DNA from: Nitrospirota bacterium | Lineage (GTDB): Bacteria > Nitrospirota > Nitrospiria > Nitrospirales > UBA8639 | Direction of reading: 5' to 3' | Assembly: GCA_003235785.1 (NCBI GenBank) | Contig: QJYE01000493.1 | Location: 1 to 5,634, forward strand | Length of the DNA stretch: 5,634 nucleotides | Part shown: positions 1 through 5,429 of the stretch, piece by piece | How the letters are laid out: each line of letters begins with the position of its first letter | Numbering within the stretch: the stretch's first letter is position 1 | The notes under the pieces: model-generated | Told to the model about the DNA's origin: nothing | Databases searched by the model: none | Seen by the model: the letters and a program-made list of their open reading frames with translations, nothing else | Position numbers and translations under genes: made by a program

Positions 1-438
1 CATATACTGAGCATAGGCTCCCCAGAGATGCACCCCAGGCACCACAAAGCTCGCCGAGTTTGCGAGTGGCCGATTGCGGTCATCGGCTGGATTGAGCGTA
101 AAGCCTGCTGCTGGAATCACGCGATCCCCAATTTGCACATTCGTCACCCCTTTGCCGAGTTCCACGACTTCCCCGACGGCATCCACGCCAAGGATGTGGG
201 GGAGTGGAAGATCGGGCATCACGGACCCGTTGCGCAGATAGTGATCAAGGCGGTTTAACCCTGCTGCCAGAACCTTAATGAGGATATGCCCAGGCTTGGG
301 TTTGGGTATGGCGATCTCTTCATAGGCCAACACCTCCGGTCCACCAAACTGCCGCAACACCGCGGCCTTCATTGTTTGTGATAGAGGAGTTCGAGCGGAT
401 GGTTCGTTGGCAGATTTCTGTAATGTGGCGGTGCTCAT
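1..438 (-). CDS. MDR-family (quinone oxidoreductase / zinc-type alcohol dehydrogenase-like) protein, N-terminal part
   Basis: The minus strand is open for 146 codons from the ATG at 438 to the window edge, so the C-terminal Rossmann and NAD(P)-binding half is not visible. What is seen is the GroES-like N-terminal catalytic fold of medium-chain dehydrogenases/reductases. It runs MKAAVLRQFGGPEVL at residues 23-37, AAGLNRLDHYLRNG around 62-75, the family glycine motif LGVDAVGEVVELGKGV around 85-100, then GDRV. The position that is a zinc-ligand Cys in classical alcohol dehydrogenases reads N-R-L-D here, which favours the quinone-oxidoreductase-like branch. Substrate is unknown. The start at 438 is chosen because AAAGGA lies 8 nt upstream on the minus strand. 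The internal Met23 is the usual family start but has no such site, so there is a 22-residue N-terminal extension. It is probably the third gene of the minus-strand operon, separated from gene two by a palindromic element. Confidence 0.85.
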   Translation of the reverse strand, partial: MSTATLQKSANEPSARTPLSQTMKAAVLRQFGGPEVLAYEEIAIPKPKPGHILIKVLAAGLNRLDHYLRNGSVMPDLPLPHILGVDAVGEVVELGKGVTNVQIGDRVIPAAGFTLNPADDRNRPLANSASFVVPGVHLWGAYAQYM

Positions 439-496
439 GATTGATATCCTTTCAACAATAAAATTGATGGTCTTTCGAATTATCTTTCTAAATAAT

Positions 497-673
497 CCCT
501 CTCCTTTGTAAGTCTTTGTTCTGAAGAAGAACAAAGGTTAGGTGAGGTAGAGTCGTGCAAGTAATGAAAGTTGCAAAGTGGAATGCATCCACTCCAACTT
601 TACATCTCTACCTCCCCTTTATCTGTGGCTTGTTTCGTCCCGTAGGGCGAGACCGTTGCTTACAAAGGAGGGG
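497..673. repeat. Palindromic MITE-like or structured element between operon genes
   Basis: The ends form an inverted repeat: 501-512 (CTCCTTTGTAAG) pairs perfectly with 659-670, and the match continues with one indel to the outer CCC/GGG. Inside are three further hairpins. The first is 514-522 with 528-536 (9 bp perfect). The second is 544-552 with 606-614 (9 bp), enclosing 567-573/595-601 (7 bp) and 578-582/588-592 (5 bp). The third is 632-641 with 645-653 (imperfect). The result is a closing stem around three arms, in either DNA strand or in RNA. No target-site duplication is clear and no ORF is inside. A non-autonomous mobile element (MITE) is the simplest reading. An operon-internal RNA processing or attenuation element is the alternative. 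It accounts for most of the 247-bp gap between the two genes and ends about 12 bp from the stop codon of the SnoaL-like gene. Confidence 0.7.
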
Positions 674-685
674 ACGATCTAGGAT

Positions 686-1054
686 TTACGGATTGTGATA
701 AAACCGTTCGTGAGTGATCTTGCCGTCCAGCCATTTAGCGACGACGACTTGTTCTACATGAACCGGCGTGCCATCAGTGGCCACCCAATCCATGACGGTT
801 TCGTAAAACGTCACATCCTCGCCGACCCCTTTGGCTGTCACATCGAAGCGCTTCCACTCTTTCACGGTGCTCACAAATTGTTTCTCCCGTTCTAAATTGG
901 CTTCGCGCCCCACCGTGGGTGGTTGGTCGTTTTCCTGCATCGCGGCATCTTCCGCATAGAACTCATTGATCGCATCAAGAATTCGGCCTTCCCGAATGTA
1001 CGAAAACAAATCTTCCAATCGGTCTTGCAGGTTGATGGTGGTTGAGGTGCTCAT
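686..1054 (-). CDS. SnoaL-like / NTF2-fold protein
   Basis: A 122-residue protein, the usual length for a single NTF2-like cone domain. The N-terminal helix (about residues 8-30, LQDRLEDLFSYIREGRILDA) is followed by FYAEDAAMQEND, the characteristic start of SnoaL-like domains, where an acidic loop follows a short helix. The C-terminal half alternates strands and ends in an HERFYHNP-like tail. No signal peptide or membrane segment is visible. Family members include polyketide cyclases, steroid isomerases and many uncharacterised small-molecule-binding proteins, so a specific reaction cannot be assigned. The start is supported by AAAGGAG about 8 nt upstream of the ATG. It lies 66 nt downstream of the AhpD-like gene on the same strand, and the likely job is in the same detoxification or small-molecule pathway. 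The fold is seen in the sequence; the pathway is inference. Confidence 0.85.
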   Translation of the reverse strand: MSTSTTINLQDRLEDLFSYIREGRILDAINEFYAEDAAMQENDQPPTVGREANLEREKQFVSTVKEWKRFDVTAKGVGEDVTFYETVMDWVATDGTPVHVEQVVVAKWLDGKITHERFYHNP

Positions 1055-1120
1055 GATCTTTCTCCTTTGGTTGAAAAATTAATGGTGAAATAGTGAATTG
1101 GGTTGTGTGATGATTGAACG

Positions 1121-1669
1121 TTAACTCCGAGCTTCCAGGTTGGAGGCGGTCGGAAAGTCCACTTCCGTCTCAGCCACGTGATTGAAATAATTGGTGAACA
1201 CGGTCAGCGAAGCATTGGCGATGAGTTCCACGACGTCACCGTGGGAGAAACCAACCTTCCGGAGTTTGGCTACGTCTTCATCGCTGACCCATCCACGGTT
1301 TTCCACAATCTTGCGAACGAAGGCCAAGACGGTGGCTTCTTTGGGGTCTGGAGATTCCCCACGCCGGCTATCCCCAATAGCTTCCTCACTCAGGCCGACC
1401 GATCGACCGATCGCGGAGTGAGCCGCCAGGCAATATTGGCAGTCATTCACTTCCGAGACAGCCAGTGCGACCTGCTCCCGAAGCTTCGCCGAAAGATTCC
1501 CTTTAGATAGCGCTTGAGAAAAATCCAGATACCCCTGCAGAACGGCTGGCGAGTTGGCCATAGTCCGCATAATGTTGGGGGCAAACCCCAGTTTGCTCTC
1601 GACACCCTGGAGTAGCTTGGCTGCTTGACCCGTCGCCTGATCTGGATTAATGGCTGGTATTCGTGACAT
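1121..1669 (-). CDS. Carboxymuconolactone decarboxylase / AhpD-like peroxidase-related protein
   Basis: A 182-residue protein of the alkylhydroperoxidase (AhpD)/CMD fold. The active-site signature is at residues 65-84: Glu65, then NDCQYCLAAHSAIG with Cys77, Cys80 and His84. The Glu-12-Cys-3-Cys-4-His spacing matches the catalytic set described for mycobacterial AhpD, so a thiol-based peroxidase or disulfide relay role is more likely than true decarboxylation. The N-terminal part (KLGFAPNIMRTMANSPAVLQGYLDF, about 26-50) is typical of the peroxidase-related subgroup. No export signal is seen, so it is presumably cytoplasmic. The start codon has AAAGGA 9 nt upstream. It is the first gene of the minus-strand set, nearest the divergent regulator, and a candidate sigma-54 promoter lies about 60 nt upstream. 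The natural substrate is unknown. Confidence 0.9.
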   Translation of the reverse strand: MSRIPAINPDQATGQAAKLLQGVESKLGFAPNIMRTMANSPAVLQGYLDFSQALSKGNLSAKLREQVALAVSEVNDCQYCLAAHSAIGRSVGLSEEAIGDSRRGESPDPKEATVLAFVRKIVENRGWVSDEDVAKLRKVGFSHGDVVELIANASLTVFTNYFNHVAETEVDFPTASNLEARS

Positions 1670-1728
1670 GGTGTAATCCTTTCAATACGTTCAACGTGGC
1701 AATGTTTAAGTGCGTAGTTTCTTGGTAT

Positions 1729-1744
1729 TACAATGACTATGCCA
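1729..1744 (-). promoter_or_regulatory. Candidate sigma-54 (-24/-12) promoter for the minus-strand operon
   Basis: Read on the minus strand the site is TGGCAT-AGTCA-TTGTA, against the consensus TGGCAC-N5-TTGCA/T. The GG and the -12 G have correct 10-bp spacing, and both deviations are C-to-T. The predicted start is near 1719, giving a leader of about 50 nt before the ATG at 1669. A divergently encoded sigma-54 activator next to it supports the call. Confidence 0.55.
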
Positions 1745-1782
1745 AACAACTAAAAATCGTAAGTCTTTGTTTTTATGCAAGA

Positions 1783-1788
1783 TATAAT
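1783..1788 (+). promoter_or_regulatory. Possible -10 box for the regulator gene
   Basis: An exact TATAAT lies in AT-rich DNA about 87 nt upstream of the regulator ATG. No good -35 hexamer is found 16-18 bp upstream. If it is used, the two palindromes at 1811 and 1849 fall inside the leader and could allow autorepression. This is weak evidence on its own. Confidence 0.25.
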
Positions 1789-1810
1789 TTTTAAACTATT
1801 TTCAAATACA

Positions 1811-1822
1811 ACGAACTTTCGT
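1811..1822. promoter_or_regulatory. Upstream palindromic site, copy 1 (probable activator binding site)
   Basis: ACGAACTTTCGT is a 12-bp near-palindrome with one central mismatch. It is identical at 11 of 12 positions to the second site, 38 bp to the right. Its centre is about 98 bp upstream of the start predicted from the sigma-54 promoter, within the normal enhancer range for sigma-54 activators. An isolated extra half-site, ACGAAA, lies at 1828-1833. Confidence 0.55.
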
Positions 1823-1848
1823 GTTTGACGAAAAGTCATTGCGTATAC

Positions 1849-1860
1849 ACGAAATTTCGT
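1849..1860. promoter_or_regulatory. Upstream palindromic site, copy 2 (probable activator binding site)
   Basis: ACGAAATTTCGT is a perfect 12-bp palindrome whose centre is about 136 bp upstream of the predicted operon start. It lies 14 bp before the regulator ATG, so a bound protein here could also block the regulator's own expression. It would fall within coding sequence if the GTG at 1821 were the start, which argues for the ATG at 1875. Confidence 0.55.
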
Positions 1861-1874
1861 TTATCGTTTTGCCT

Positions 1875-2954
1875 ATGAGCTCAACCATCACCAAGACGTC
1901 GCCTGAGTGTGCGGCACCCACAACCTTAGATTCACTCAAATGTTTGGTATTGGATATCGCCCAGCAACGATCCCTCAGTGATTTGCTGTGGCTCATTGTG
2001 CGGCGTCTGGCAGACAGACCCACGGTCGTCCTGGCCAGAATCTGGCTGATTCGGCCTGGTGATATCTGTGCGACTTGCAGGTTCAAGGAAGAATGCCCGG
2101 ATCAGACGAAGTGTCTTCATCTGGTGGCGGGTGCAGGGCGGTCCGGCGGGGCAGACAAAACCGAATGGTCCAACACGAATGGCTATTTTGCACGATTTCC
2201 GTTAGGCGTCTGTAAAGTCGGACGGATCGGAAAGACCGGAGAGCAACTGGTCATCAATGATTTGGAGAATAATCTCGAATGGATTGCCAAACCTGATTGG
2301 GCCAAACAAGAAGGCATCCGCGGATTTCACGGGCAGCCCATCATCTATAAAGGGGAAATCTTGGGCGTGTTAGCCGTGTTCGACCGGGAACCGGTTACAC
2401 ATGAAGCCACGCTGTGGTTTCGCATGATTGCCGATCATGTGGCCGTGGCCATCGCCAACGCGCGAGCGTTTGAAGAAATCGAAAAGCTCAAAGCCCAACT
2501 GGAATTAGAGAATACCTTCTTAAAAGAAGAAGTGTTGGAAGCGCAGAACTTTGGAGAGATTGTCGGACAAAGTCCGGCCATCGCCAACCTGGTAGAGCAA
2601 ATCGAACTGGTGGCACCCACGGATGCGACAGCGTTGATCTCTGGCGAGTCGGGAACCGGCAAAGAATTAGTCGCGCGGGAAATTCATCGTCGTAGTCGAC
2701 GCAAGGACCATCCTCTTGTGCGGGTGAATTGTGCGTCGATTCCCAGAGAACTCTATGAAAGCGAATTTTTCGGGCATGCCAAAGGCGCCTTCACCGGCGC
2801 CCTCAAAGATCGGGCCGGACGTTTTCAGGCTGCCGATGGGGGGACCTTATTTTTAGATGAAGTGGGAGAAATTCCTCTAGAGATGCAAAGCAAATTGTTA
2901 CGCGTACTTCAGGAAGGCGAATATGAACGGGTAGGGGAGGAAACCACGAGGTAG
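1875..2954 (+). CDS. GAF-domain sigma-54-dependent transcriptional activator, truncated by an in-frame amber codon
   Basis: 359 residues to the TAG. Order: a GAF-type sensor domain (about 20-200), a coiled linker (about 200-222, EIEKLKAQLELENTFLKEEV), then the first half of an AAA+ sigma-54 interaction domain. Seen there are FGEIVGQSPAI (226-236), Walker A GESGTGKE (257-264), the sigma-54-contacting GAFTGA loop (304-309) and Walker B LFLDEVGE (Asp328, Glu329). The GAF domain carries a cysteine cluster C65-x2-C68-x5-C74-x5-C80 that could bind a metal or an iron-sulfur cluster; this is inference. The product stops before sensor I, the arginine fingers and the DNA-binding domain, so it should not activate transcription. 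The ATG at 1875 is preferred over the GTG at 1821 because an operator-like palindrome lies between them; neither start has a good ribosome binding site. It is transcribed divergently from the enzyme operon that it probably controls. Confidence 0.9.
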   Translation: MSSTITKTSPECAAPTTLDSLKCLVLDIAQQRSLSDLLWLIVRRLADRPTVVLARIWLIRPGDICATCRFKEECPDQTKCLHLVAGAGRSGGADKTEWSNTNGYFARFPLGVCKVGRIGKTGEQLVINDLENNLEWIAKPDWAKQEGIRGFHGQPIIYKGEILGVLAVFDREPVTHEATLWFRMIADHVAVAIANARAFEEIEKLKAQLELENTFLKEEVLEAQNFGEIVGQSPAIANLVEQIELVAPTDATALISGESGTGKELVAREIHRRSRRKDHPLVRVNCASIPRELYESEFFGHAKGAFTGALKDRAGRFQAADGGTLFLDEVGEIPLEMQSKLLRVLQEGEYERVGEETTR

Positions 2955-3515
2955 GTTAATGTCCGCATTATCGCGGCCACCAACCGGAAGCTCGCACAGG
3001 AAGTGGCAGTCAAACGTTTTCGGCAGGATCTCTACTACCGGTTGAATGTGTTTCCCATTGAAGTCGCCCCTCTGCGCAATCGGAAAGAAGATATCCCGTT
3101 ATTGGCCGCTAAATTCATGGCCCACGTCCGAAAGAAACTCAATTGCACGGGACGGGAATTGACGCAAGCCGAAGTTCTGAAATTGCAAAACTATCATTGG
3201 CCGGGAAACGTGCGGGAATTGCAGAACATCATTGAAAGGGCCGTCATTTCGTCTCGCTGCGGCTCGGTGAAATTCGATCTCCCGGTTCCACAAGCTAGTG
3301 GCACGTCACTCAAAACGCCTATCAAGAAAAATGGCGACAATCTCAACGACGTGTTGACTGAAGAGGACATGCGCTTGCGCGAAAAAGCGAATATCGAAAA
3401 TGCCTTACAGGCCACCGACTGGAAAATCTACGGCACCGGCGGGGCCGCCGAACTCCTCGGCCTCAAACCCACCACCCTCCTCTCCCGCATCAAAAAAATG
3501 GGGATTGTAAGATAG
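2955..3515 (+). pseudogene. C-terminal half of the same sigma-54 activator, downstream of the amber codon
   Basis: This is the same reading frame as the preceding gene, resuming immediately after TAG. It begins VNVRIIAATNRK, the sensor I region expected at that exact place. It continues with FRQDLYYRL, which holds the putative arginine fingers (residues 383 and 389 of the full protein), then PLRNRKEDIPLL, the sensor II motif YHWPGNVREL (440-449), and a C-terminal Fis-type helix-turn-helix (about 505-546, GGAAELLGLKPTTLLSRIKK). With the amber read through, the protein is 546 residues, normal for a GAF/AAA+/HTH regulator. A separate product could begin at the GTG at 3003, but no ribosome binding site is evident and it would lack the ATP-binding motifs. 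No frameshift or other decay is visible, so the lesion is recent or a sequence error. Confidence 0.85.
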
Positions 3516-3615
3516 AACTAAAGTTTGGCAAATGAAAATATGGATTCCCGAGGTAGTAAAGCATTACCTGTCTGTCGGAAAATATTTAGGTTAAATCATG
3601 TGTATCGCCTGCCAT
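3516..3615 (+). other. Left flank of the IS, possible 5' remnant of the interrupted ATPase gene
   Basis: The 100 bases between the regulator stop and the IS contain one plus-strand frame open from 3522, with possible starts TTG 3525 and ATG 3540. That frame is in phase with the ATP-binding protein frame right of the IS: joining 3615 to 4909 gives a continuous frame reading RLPYYRGNP across the junction. One of three random cases would be in phase, and no ribosome binding site is clear, so this is only suggestive. No convincing terminator for the regulator is seen; only a 5-bp stem (AGGTA/TACCT near 3551) without a T-run. Confidence 0.3.
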
Positions 3616-3627
3616 TGATCGGACACT
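3614..3627. repeat. Left terminal inverted repeat of the IS
   Basis: ATTGATCGGACACT pairs with 4897-4910 at 13 of 14 positions. The outer AT pair may be shared target sequence rather than element. This end follows the orfB stop codon closely; the orfB stop overlaps the bases just inside the repeat. Confidence 0.8.
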
Positions 3628-3629
3628 GC

Positions 3630-4565
3630 TTAAGAAGCCATCTTGGCCTTCTGGTTCCATTCCTGTCGTACTTGTTGCGGCGTACGATACGCGTGGCGTT
3701 GGAGAATCCAGTTCGCATTGTAGCGATCTCTGAATTCGGACAGCGCCGCTCTTAAGTCCTCTTCATCATCGTAATCCCGAAGCCACAATAATTGTTCTTT
3801 GAGTGTACGAAAGAATCGTTCGCTCACCCCATTGCCTTCTGGACTTCGCACAAAACTCGGCGATGATTCCAGGCCAAGGAAGGCCAGCTCGGCCTGAAAA
3901 TCGTGACTGACATATTGACTCCCATGATCATGGCGAACGAGCACGCCGCTGGCTACTTTGGCCTCGTAGACCCCAAACACACGTTTGACGGCTTGGCGAA
4001 TTGGCTCCAAGGCTTCATGACGTGAGCCGTACTTGGCTGCATGAATGCCGAGACACTCGCCGGTAAAGTGCTCAAGGACGGCAAAGACGGTCACCTGCCC
4101 CTGCTTGAGAGTCCACGTCGCCGTGGCATCCGTGCCCCACATCAGATTGGGCGCCATCGGGATAATTGACCCATCATGCACACGGGGACCGTTGGGCCGC
4201 CCTCCCCGCACGGGCGCCAAGAGCTGATGGTGTCCCATGAGCCGCCGGATCCGCTCCTTATCTGCGCGCACACCGCGATGCCGCAGCCGTGCCCAGACTT
4301 TGCGATATCCTTCGCCGGAGAAGCTCACCGATGACGCTCCGGCGAGCACTTCTCGGATCGCGACGACCAAAGCCTCATCGCTCACTAGCGGGCGTCGGCC
4401 ACGCGGCTTGACCGCGTGCCCAGCCGCTCTTCGACGTTGCTGCCAGTCATAGACCGTTGACCGGGCGATACCCCACACGTGGCAGACACGAGACCATCCG
4501 TAGCGTCGCTTTGTGGAAATCGAACAGGTCTCGCTCAACACGTCGATTGCCTCAAGTGCAAAGGG
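3630..4565 (-). CDS. IS3-family transposase OrfB (DDE integrase domain)
   Basis: The catalytic part of the transposase, about 309 residues counted from the proposed frameshift point, ending at the TAA at 3632-3630. The N-terminal section resembles a helix-turn-helix (RYGWSRVCHVWGIARSTVYDW), then comes the HTH_21-like segment GEGYRKVWARLRHRGVRADKERIRRLM. The rve-type DDE core follows: first Asp in MWGTDAT, second Asp in VRHDHGSQYVS, and Glu in EGNGVSERFFRTLK, with the conserved K seven residues after the Glu. All three acidic residues are present. The frame is one nucleotide back relative to orfA and has no obvious own start with a ribosome binding site. Expression is therefore expected as an OrfAB fusion of about 410 residues through -1 frameshifting, as is established for IS3 elements. 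Confidence 0.93.
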   Translation of the reverse strand, partial: PFALEAIDVLSETCSISTKRRYGWSRVCHVWGIARSTVYDWQQRRRAAGHAVKPRGRRPLVSDEALVVAIREVLAGASSVSFSGEGYRKVWARLRHRGVRADKERIRRLMGHHQLLAPVRGGRPNGPRVHDGSIIPMAPNLMWGTDATATWTLKQGQVTVFAVLEHFTGECLGIHAAKYGSRHEALEPIRQAVKRVFGVYEAKVASGVLVRHDHGSQYVSHDFQAELAFLGLESSPSFVRSPEGNGVSERFFRTLKEQLLWLRDYDDEEDLRAALSEFRDRYNANWILQRHAYRTPQQVRQEWNQKAKMAS

Positions 4566-4861
4566 ACGCCGTCCTCCAGGCGATCGATCTTTGCGTACAG
4601 CAGGTCGTTGTCCATGACCAGGGACCCCACCTTGGCTTTCAGCGACATGTTCTCGGCTTCCAATGCCTTCTCCTTGGCCGATTCGCCAGCCTGAAAGCTG
4701 GCCTGGCCAGCCTGCAGAAAGTTCTCTTTCCATTCTTTGAGCACATACGCCGGTTGACCCGTCAGCCGACTCACTTCCTCCAACGGCTCCCCCTTGAGTA
4801 ACATAATGGCCACCTCGGCTTTCCGACTGGCATTCCACCGCTTGTGTTGTTTGAGTTTCAT
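4535..4861 (-). CDS. IS3-family transposase OrfA (DNA-binding helix-turn-helix)
   Basis: A 108-residue protein beginning MKLKQHKRWNASRKAEVAIM. The first ~55 residues form the HTH_Tnp_1-type helix-turn-helix that recognises the IS ends (EEVSRLTGQPAYVLKEWKENF). A heptad-rich segment follows (about 60-95, SAKEKALEAENMSLKAKVGS), matching the leucine-zipper oligomerisation region of IS3 OrfA proteins. The start at 4861 is set by a strong GGGAGG 7 nt upstream. Upstream in-frame codons to 4909 run into the terminal repeat and are not taken as coding. It overlaps orfB by about 30 nt after the proposed slip site. Confidence 0.9.
   Translation of the reverse strand: MKLKQHKRWNASRKAEVAIMLLKGEPLEEVSRLTGQPAYVLKEWKENFLQAGQASFQAGESAKEKALEAENMSLKAKVGSLVMDNDLLYAKIDRLEDGVPLHLRQSTC
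4559..4565 (-). promoter_or_regulatory. Candidate -1 programmed frameshift heptamer in the IS
   Basis: On the minus strand the sequence is C-CCT-TTG in the orfA frame. It fits the X-XXY-YYZ rule and lies in the zone where orfA and orfB are both open. A -1 slip here reads DGVPL then ALEAIDVLSE of orfB. CCCTTTG is less usual than the A-rich sites of most IS3 elements, so its efficiency is uncertain. Confidence 0.5.
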
Positions 4862-4896
4862 CGACACCTCCCATTGCCATAAAATACGCCATTCAA

Positions 4897-4910
4897 AGTG
4901 TCCAATCAAT
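4897..4910. repeat. Right terminal inverted repeat of the IS
   Basis: AGTGTCCAATCAAT is the inverted partner of 3614-3627 at 13 of 14 positions. It lies about 36 bp upstream of the orfA start codon, as expected for the orfA-proximal end. Confidence 0.8.
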
Positions 4911-5429
4911 TACCGAGGCAATCCAACATATATTGAAGGAGTTGCGGGATGGCTGAGCGGAAATTGCTCTATGGACTCTGAGACAGCATTTTCCATGTTC
5001 AATGTAACCTTAGTTGAGGTGATTAATAATGTGGTGCAGCATAGTCAATCTCCCATTGGGTGTTTTGTTTGTGCCCAAGCTTATCCAAGAGAGGACCGAC
5101 TAATACTTTCGATTGTAGATTTAGGCAAGGGCTTTTTGAAAAGCCTTTCTGAAAGTTACCCACAACTTCGGTCAAATGCAGAAGCTTTAGAGTTAGCAAT
5201 TCAAGAGGGTATAACGAGTAAAGGAATGCGGAATGCTGGTAGGGGACTTTGGGTATTAAGTGATTTTCTAAAAGAATGCTCTGGACTGCTGAATATTGTG
5301 TTAGGTAATGGCTCCCTGGCACAAGATATTGATGGGAAGATCACTGTAAAGGATCTGACCTTTGACTTATGTGGTTCCTGTATTAATATTGAAATTAATA
5401 ACCTTAGTGGCCTGGCAAGTAGGTTTTGA
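4909..5429 (+). pseudogene. ATP-binding (GHKL/HATPase, anti-sigma-kinase-like) protein, 5' end lost at the IS
   Basis: About 172 residues remain from the IS junction to the TGA at 5427. Visible GHKL motifs are an N-box (EVINNVVQH, 5016-5042), a G1-type box in IVDLGKGF (around 5110-5135) and a G2-type GRGL (around 5240). The order matches anti-sigma kinase or histidine-kinase ATPase domains. The C-terminal strand CINIEINNL resembles the closing strand of this fold. There is no phospho-acceptor or membrane segment in the visible part. In-frame codons upstream of 4909 belong to the IS, so the true start is missing; ATG 4971 is the first in-frame Met but lacks a ribosome binding site. Base composition is clearly AT-richer than the regulator and enzyme genes, suggesting separate ancestry. 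The gene overlaps or abuts a STAS-like gene, a recurrent partnership. Confidence 0.75.

Larger units (their letters stand above)
3616..4908 (-). mobile_element. IS3-family insertion sequence, apparently complete
   Basis: A 1293-bp element with the two-ORF IS3 layout on the minus strand. The ends are TGATCGGACACT (3616-3627) and its near inverted copy AGTGTCCAATCA (4897-4908). They match at 11 of 12 positions, with the 5'-TG...CA-3' termini typical of the family, and the match extends 2 bp further out on both sides. No 3-4 bp direct repeat flanks it: left CAT, right ATT, sharing only AT. That suggests an altered flank or an older rearranged insertion. Both ORFs look intact, so the element may still be active. 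The insertion lies between the regulator and the AT-richer ATPase/STAS pair and opposes their direction. Confidence 0.9.

Noticed and set aside
1178..1510. Long plus-strand ORFs opposite the AhpD-like gene
   Set aside because: They are antisense frames without recognisable domains; the minus-strand protein has clear active-site conservation.
508..1771. 13-bp direct repeat GTAAGTCTTTGTT at 508-520 and 1759-1771
   Set aside because: A match of this length has a sizeable chance of occurring at random in a window of this size, and the flanking bases do not match. I do not treat it as a second element copy.
1821..1874. N-terminal extension of the regulator from GTG 1821
   Set aside because: No ribosome binding site is visible, and the extension spans a perfect palindrome that looks regulatory. 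The ATG at 1875 is preferred.
2952..2954. Amber codon as a pyrrolysine or programmed readthrough site
   Set aside because: The residue position is a variable surface site in the AAA+ domain, no recoding element is recognised, and nothing suggests pyrrolysine use. Mutation or error is simpler.
3551..3570. Possible terminator after the regulator
   Set aside because: The stem is only 5 bp (AGGTA/TACCT), is weak, and has no following T-run.
3525..3755. 76-codon plus-strand ORF across the IS left end
   Set aside because: Its second half is antisense to the transposase, so as written it is a chimera. Only the part left of 3616 could be a gene remnant.
4045..4801. Plus-strand ORFs inside the IS
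   Set aside because: They are antisense shadows of the GC-rich transposase frames, with low-complexity Arg/Ser-rich translations and no domain.
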